Source of the DNA: Clonostachys chloroleuca
Taxonomy: Eukaryota; Ascomycota; Sordariomycetes; Hypocreales; Bionectriaceae
NCBI GenBank assembly: GCA_037952775.1
Contig: JBANAY010000003.1
Location: 32,240,001-32,304,000, forward strand
Length of the DNA: 64,000 nucleotides
Direction: 5' to 3'
Below the pieces are notes generated by a model that was not told the DNA's origin, ran no database searches, and worked only from the letters and a program-made list of their open reading frames with translations. The position numbers and the translations under genes are program-made. Shown here in pieces: positions 59,815-64,000 of the stretch (within the stretch, counting starts at the first letter, position 1; each line of letters opens with the position of its first letter).

Positions 59815-62133
59815 ATGGCCAAACATTCCCGCTTTCCAGGGTCGAATGAGCCGCTTCACATCTTCCAGGACGATTTGTTTGATTCCGTTATCACTTCTTC
59901 AGTACCAATGACCAGCCACGCACCAATGCCTACCGTCGCGAAACCTTCCCGGCGCCCTCTCGGCAGCTCGAGTTCGAACGTCGTCTTAAACCCCCCTCAT
60001 GCTAATGCTCGGCGAGGCAATCTATCTCCTCACAAAACACGCTCATCCTCTCCGAGATCACCAGTCAAATCTCCTGTAAATAAGCTACATGCAGTATCGA
60101 TGGCTCCACCTCCCCTTGGAAATCGCCAGGTGACCGATTCGCTTCAGAAGAGGCCCTTCCTCTCTAAATTCAAGACCGGACCACAAAAGCCCTCAGTTGA
60201 TTTAGGAATGCACTTTGGCAAAGAGAACGTCCATCCTCACATTTTTCCCGCCCCGCAACCTATTAATCTGTCGGTGGAAGACTACTATCCAAAGCCAAAT
60301 GGAAAACGAGGACTTTTAGACGCAGCACCCATTAATGCCGGCTTCAGACCGAGCAAAAAGATCAAGACCGAAGACCAAGCTCTACCGCCCTGGGATTCTT
60401 TCCCTCCTATTCACGATGACGGCGCTAAGCCCCAGCACAGCTACGCCCAGCTTATTGGAATGGCCATTCTCCGATCCCCAAATCGACGACTCACGCTGGC
60501 TCAGATTTACAAGTGGATTAGCGACAATTTCTCGTTTTACAATCCTAACGACGCCGGTTGGCAAAACAGCATTCGACATAATCTGAGCCTTCACAAGAAC
60601 TTCATCAAAATCGAGCGGCCCAAGGATGATCCAGGAAAGGGGAACTACTGGGGCATCGAGACTGGAACGGAGCATCAATTTCTCAAAGAGAAGCCAAGCC
60701 GAAAGTCGGCTCCGAGTGCTGAGAACCTTCCAGTGATGTCTACAAGGCTCGAGCCCTCAAGGCTCACTCCGGCCCCTCCAGCTCCTGAGCCCAGTCTCCC
60801 ACCTCTGGGGCTGATGCCCCAGATTCCCCTCCCGCAACTTCCTCAAACACAGCCTACAACCCAAGAGCTCTCTTCAGATGCCACTATTCCCGTATCAGAT
60901 GGCTCTGTTCCTGAGGAAGTCGGCGACAAGGGTGTAGAAAATGAAACCGCCTTGGAAAACTCGCTTTATTCACCCGGTCTGGGCCTTCTCAATTCGTCTC
61001 CATTGGCGAGAAGCTCACAGCTCCGAAGTGGAACTCCTCCTCCACCCGGATCCCACCAAAACTCCGCCTCTCGCTCTCGCAAGAGGTCAAAGTTTGCTTC
61101 AATGGACGATAGTGGATACATATCCTCCCTTGAGTCATCTGCTCTCAGACCGACTGAGCGATCGTTCTTGATGACCTCAGAAGCAGATAAACCAAGGAGA
61201 AAGAAGCAACGCCTCGGGGGTTCGGGTCGCGCTGAGGATGAAATTGCTCGCTTGCGCAACTCGTCCCCCCACAGCCCTACCAAGCGTCGTTCAAAGTCGG
61301 CCTTTGGCCCAATCTCCTCATCACCGCTACGACATGCACAAGATAATCAGATGCTACCCCCTTTGACTCCGCTTGTGAAGATCAAGGCCCCTGAACAGCC
61401 AGTGTCGGTATCTCCTGCTACCAACCTTGCTCAACACCGCGACAGGATGCGCACGTTGCTGCAATCTCCATTGCGTAGAGTAACAGAAATTGGTGACGAG
61501 GTAGGCGGCATGGGAGTCAACACCCCGTGCCGCTGGAGCCCCGCTTTCAAACTGGAAGACAGCCTCTACAACTTTGATGACTTCAATGTTGACACCCTGG
61601 GTGATTTCGGCGACTTCAACACATTCAACGATAATACCTTCGGGCTTACAAGCACTGTCTCAGGGAATGGGTCACCACTCAAGCGGTCTGCCAAGAGAAA
61701 ACCCCTTGAGCGCGCTGCAACCACGTCTGTCCTTGGCAGCCTCACAGGATCGGCCGCCAAGAAACCAGTCACCTCTGCTCCATTTCTCAAGGTCCCCGAC
61801 ACCCCCATGCAATTCCTGGAAACACCAAGCAAGGCATTTGAGGGAATGAGTTCCCCTTCCAAATTTTTTCAACAATCTCCCTGCAAGGGCGCCTCGCCAT
61901 CCAAATTTGATGCAATGCTCGAAATGGTGGGCGACAACGACTGGCCTCATCTCATGCTGGATAACAGCCAATTTATGCCTGCACCGAGCTCAAACCCCAT
62001 GTCAGACTTCACTGGCCTTGATATTCTACAAGGCTTCGAGAAAATCGGGTCTGGCAACGGCAATGGTTCCCAGGCAGCAAAGTCCAAGGGAAGCAAGCCT
62101 GGCCTCGGCCGCAGCTTTTCCACCACCTTTTAA
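59815..62133 (+). CDS. Forkhead transcription factor, Hcm1/Sep1-like (no FHA domain)
   Basis: This is a single-exon 772-aa protein. The forkhead winged-helix domain lies at about residues 205-291: KPQHSYAQLIGMAILRSPNR, then LTLAQIYKWISDNFSFYNPN, then WQNSIRHNLSLHKNFIKIER, then GKGNYWGIE. WQNSIRHNLSLHKNF is the DNA-recognition helix region and matches the forkhead signature. N- and C-terminal parts are Ser/Pro-rich, with many SP/TP sites suggesting CDK phosphorylation (inference). A FGKENVHP box and KKIKTE basic patch precede the domain. No FHA domain is visible, which argues against Fkh1/2 and for the Hcm1/Sep1 class acting in cell-cycle transcription and septation. The ATG at 59815 is followed by a normal fungal N-terminus. 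Confidence 0.92.
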   Translation: MAKHSRFPGSNEPLHIFQDDLFDSVITSSVPMTSHAPMPTVAKPSRRPLGSSSSNVVLNPPHANARRGNLSPHKTRSSSPRSPVKSPVNKLHAVSMAPPPLGNRQVTDSLQKRPFLSKFKTGPQKPSVDLGMHFGKENVHPHIFPAPQPINLSVEDYYPKPNGKRGLLDAAPINAGFRPSKKIKTEDQALPPWDSFPPIHDDGAKPQHSYAQLIGMAILRSPNRRLTLAQIYKWISDNFSFYNPNDAGWQNSIRHNLSLHKNFIKIERPKDDPGKGNYWGIETGTEHQFLKEKPSRKSAPSAENLPVMSTRLEPSRLTPAPPAPEPSLPPLGLMPQIPLPQLPQTQPTTQELSSDATIPVSDGSVPEEVGDKGVENETALENSLYSPGLGLLNSSPLARSSQLRSGTPPPPGSHQNSASRSRKRSKFASMDDSGYISSLESSALRPTERSFLMTSEADKPRRKKQRLGGSGRAEDEIARLRNSSPHSPTKRRSKSAFGPISSSPLRHAQDNQMLPPLTPLVKIKAPEQPVSVSPATNLAQHRDRMRTLLQSPLRRVTEIGDEVGGMGVNTPCRWSPAFKLEDSLYNFDDFNVDTLGDFGDFNTFNDNTFGLTSTVSGNGSPLKRSAKRKPLERAATTSVLGSLTGSAAKKPVTSAPFLKVPDTPMQFLETPSKAFEGMSSPSKFFQQSPCKGASPSKFDAMLEMVGDNDWPHLMLDNSQFMPAPSSNPMSDFTGLDILQGFEKIGSGNGNGSQAAKSKGSKPGLGRSFSTTF

Positions 62134-62703
62134 AACCAGTCCAGATGAGCAATTCTGGAAATGAGAAGCAATGTTTATGAATTAATGAATAATGAGGAAC
62201 ACCAAATTGAGGATGGACTTGTCCTCCATCTTCATGAGGATCCCAAAATACATATTAAAAGAAAACATCTTCTTGCTGCCCTCTATTGGGTCTTGCTACA
62301 AGAAGAGTTAGGTGGACGTTTTCGAAGCTCTATTTTACATCACTTCTTTATTTTTGATTTCCTTTTTTTTTATCAGCAACGAATGCACGAATTTCCAAAC
62401 GCGCGGACAGACGCAGTCTTTTATTTTTTTGGGAGGCACAGGTGTAGGATGAGCGACATCAATCGGAAGGGTCTGGAATGGTATTAGTTGGCGTTTTGTT
62501 TTTACACCAAGGTCGGATGGATGCGTTCTGTTTTTACTTTTTGCTCTTGCTTTTGCGTTTTGCTCACCATCTTGGATGTCATAACCTGGCTCTCAGGGCG
62601 AGAACAGGTTGGAGTATTGTAAGCGATTGGATTAGTTGGCACGTTCTGTAGCTAGACGCAAATTTGGCGTACGCCGCCCTGCATGGAATTGAAACGTAAT
62701 TTG
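62134..62703. other. Convergent 3' region between the forkhead gene and ATG101
   Basis: This 0.57-kb stretch lies between convergent stops and is T-rich (TTTTTGATTTCC and similar). It is consistent with two 3' UTRs. A 108-codon frame here lacks any domain. Confidence 0.5.
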
Positions 62704-63560
62704 CTAGTACATTCGCATGCGATTGGCCCAGCTCGACTCCTTTTGATCAACAGTGATTTTATACGGGAACGGATTCACGCCTTGTGTAGTGATCGGAGGG
62801 ATGTGATCTTTATGAGTATTAACAAATGTAACAATCTTCATCACGGTCGTTTGGAGTGTTTGTTCCATAGCTCGTCGCACTTTGGCTCGTTCTAGCGAGA
62901 GCCCCATTGTTAGCACCTAATGCACATACATACATACCTTACCTTTGATGGACCACATCCCATCTCATCTGGGAAACAGGTAAAAAAACGCACCACTCTC
63001 AGTTTTGGGTTCGGCGACGGTGACCTTGAGGGTCCAGCACTCCCAGCAGACCTCGTCGTCGCCCCGGGTGAGCCAGGCCTTGCGGCGGCGCTTCTCGAAG
63101 AACTGGACGGTGAACTGACCCCGGCTGCCGCCCCCCGTGCTCATGCTGGCCGAGGAGCGCTCGGCGTCGAGCTGGCGCTCTAGGGCGGCGGCGCGCTGGT
63201 CGATCATGGTCTCTAGCTCGTCGTTGTCGACGTAGGGGAGGGAGAGGTCGAGGACCTCGCGAGTCTGGGGGGTGACGGCGGGGAAGAAGCGGTGGAAGAA
63301 GATGGTGTGGAGGATGCCTGGGCGTAAATAATTCGAATGAGCGATGTGAGTTTCTGTAGTCGGGGAGTGGTGGTGGTGGTTGTCTTGGGTGGAGGAGGGA
63401 GATGAGATGGGACGGGAGTCGAAAGAGGATGACGTCGCGGGGGGCTTCTGGATGATAGGGAGGAGAGGGGAGGAATCTGCTTGCCTTTGACGACGTCGCG
63501 GACTGACCTCGGGTCGGTGAAGACGTCGAGTATCAACTCTGTCGGCTCCTGCTGGTCCAT
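62704..63560 (-). CDS. atg101: Atg101, autophagy-initiation HORMA protein
   Basis: Atg101 partners Atg13 in the Atg1/ULK kinase complex that starts autophagosome formation; it is present in most eukaryotes but absent from budding yeast. Exons are 63560-63485, 63317-62994 and 62891-62704, giving 195 aa. Visible conserved segments are LILDVFTDPRSVRDVVKG at the N-terminus, then ILHTIFFHRFFPAVTPQTRE, then VQFFEKRRRKAW, then DEVCWECWTLKV. The C-terminal exon has RAKVRRAMEQTL and VNTHKDHIPPITTQGVNPFPY. The first intron starts with GC (AAAG|GCAAGC) and ends in CCCAG. No GT donor nearby preserves the conserved VVKGILHTIFF join. The second intron is GT-AG and 102 bp. Confidence 0.94.
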
Positions 63561-64000
63561 GTCGCACGGGCGGGTGCATGGGAGGTTGATGTCGGGGCGG
63601 AGGCGGGGAGCGTGGTCTGCTCCAAGCTCGATCGCAAGTCGAGTAGGGAGGGGCAGTCTCCGATAAACACGCCGCTATCGCTAGGAAGGATCTCTGGAAG
63701 TTAGCCTTGTATGGATCCATTTTTATCATGTGGTCTATTATAGCAGTTGGGTCTGCTTACATTACCCAACGCCGCAAGTTGTGTGGGCTGTGGCGCACGA
63801 TCTTGGTGGTTTGGTGTGGCTGGACCAGAGCCAAGAATCCATGCCAGCGCTGAAATCGAGGCAGTTGATCATTAGCTTTGTTGTATTGACTTATCCTCAG
63901 CTATCGGTTATAGACGCATCTGACGTACCAAGTCAATGAAAGTAACACATTACATCATGTCTTCACAATCGCAATATTCATTCAGTTGACATAAAATTGC
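63561..64000. promoter_or_regulatory. Upstream region of ATG101 to window end
   Basis: This should be the promoter and leader of ATG101. Several frames are present but none has a recognisable domain. Any gene further right is not visible in the window. Confidence 0.45.

Overview
The window is nuclear DNA from a filamentous ascomycete, most likely a Sordariomycete and plausibly of the Hypocreales. The evidence is many short introns of about 50-190 bp with GTAAGT-like donors and CTAAC/CTGAC branch points, plus a set of conserved fungal proteins: a Jsn1/Puf2-type PUF protein, Rco1, Ctr9, Snx41, Pds5, Pan1, Cbr1 and Atg101. The SNX41 N-terminus and the Atg101 gene also fit Pezizomycotina. No ribosomal operon, convincing tRNA, intact transposon, CRISPR or bacterial operon structure is visible. 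Taxonomy is inferred from gene content only.

Layout, left to right: RRM+PUF RNA-binding protein (+, 724-4357); Rco1 PHD-finger subunit of the Rpd3S deacetylase (-, 6481-10807); EBP1/PA2G4-like protein (-, 12473-13999, frameshifted); SNF5/SFH1 remodeller subunit (+, 15657-17929); Ctr9 of the Paf1 complex (-, 19106-22779); uncharacterised single-pass membrane protein (+, 23698 to about 25256); Snx41 sorting nexin (+, 26361-28520); mRNA guanylyltransferase (+, 29719-30937); Ser/Thr-rich surface protein with 75-bp coding repeats (-, 31439 to about 32991); Pds5 cohesin regulator (+, 35246-39843); NADH-cytochrome b5 reductase (-, 40354-41536); PH+LRR protein (+, 45910-49717); Pan1 (+, 50833-55322, three frameshifts); forkhead factor (+, 59815-62133); Atg101 (-, 62704-63560).

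This is 15 genes in 64 kb. They are mostly housekeeping genes, separated by gaps of 0.5-4.5 kb. Five of the first ten act on Pol II transcription-coupled chromatin, capping or chromosome cohesion (Rco1, SNF5/SFH1, Ctr9, capping enzyme, Pds5). Pan1 and Snx41 act in endocytosis and endosomal sorting, and Atg101 in autophagy initiation. This is not an accessory island, and I found no clear new multi-gene system.

The most useful observations are gene-structural. There are four one-base losses, all in C/G homopolymers, which look like assembly errors. There are two GC-AG introns, in PDS5 and ATG101. PDS5 also has a stop-free intron with a length divisible by three. One start codon appears to be split by an intron. 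A surface protein carries an in-frame minisatellite. Two genes have little known function: the membrane protein at 23.7 kb and the PH+LRR protein at 45.9 kb. Splice sites were chosen by reading-frame continuity, consensus and remembered family features, and no transcript data were available.
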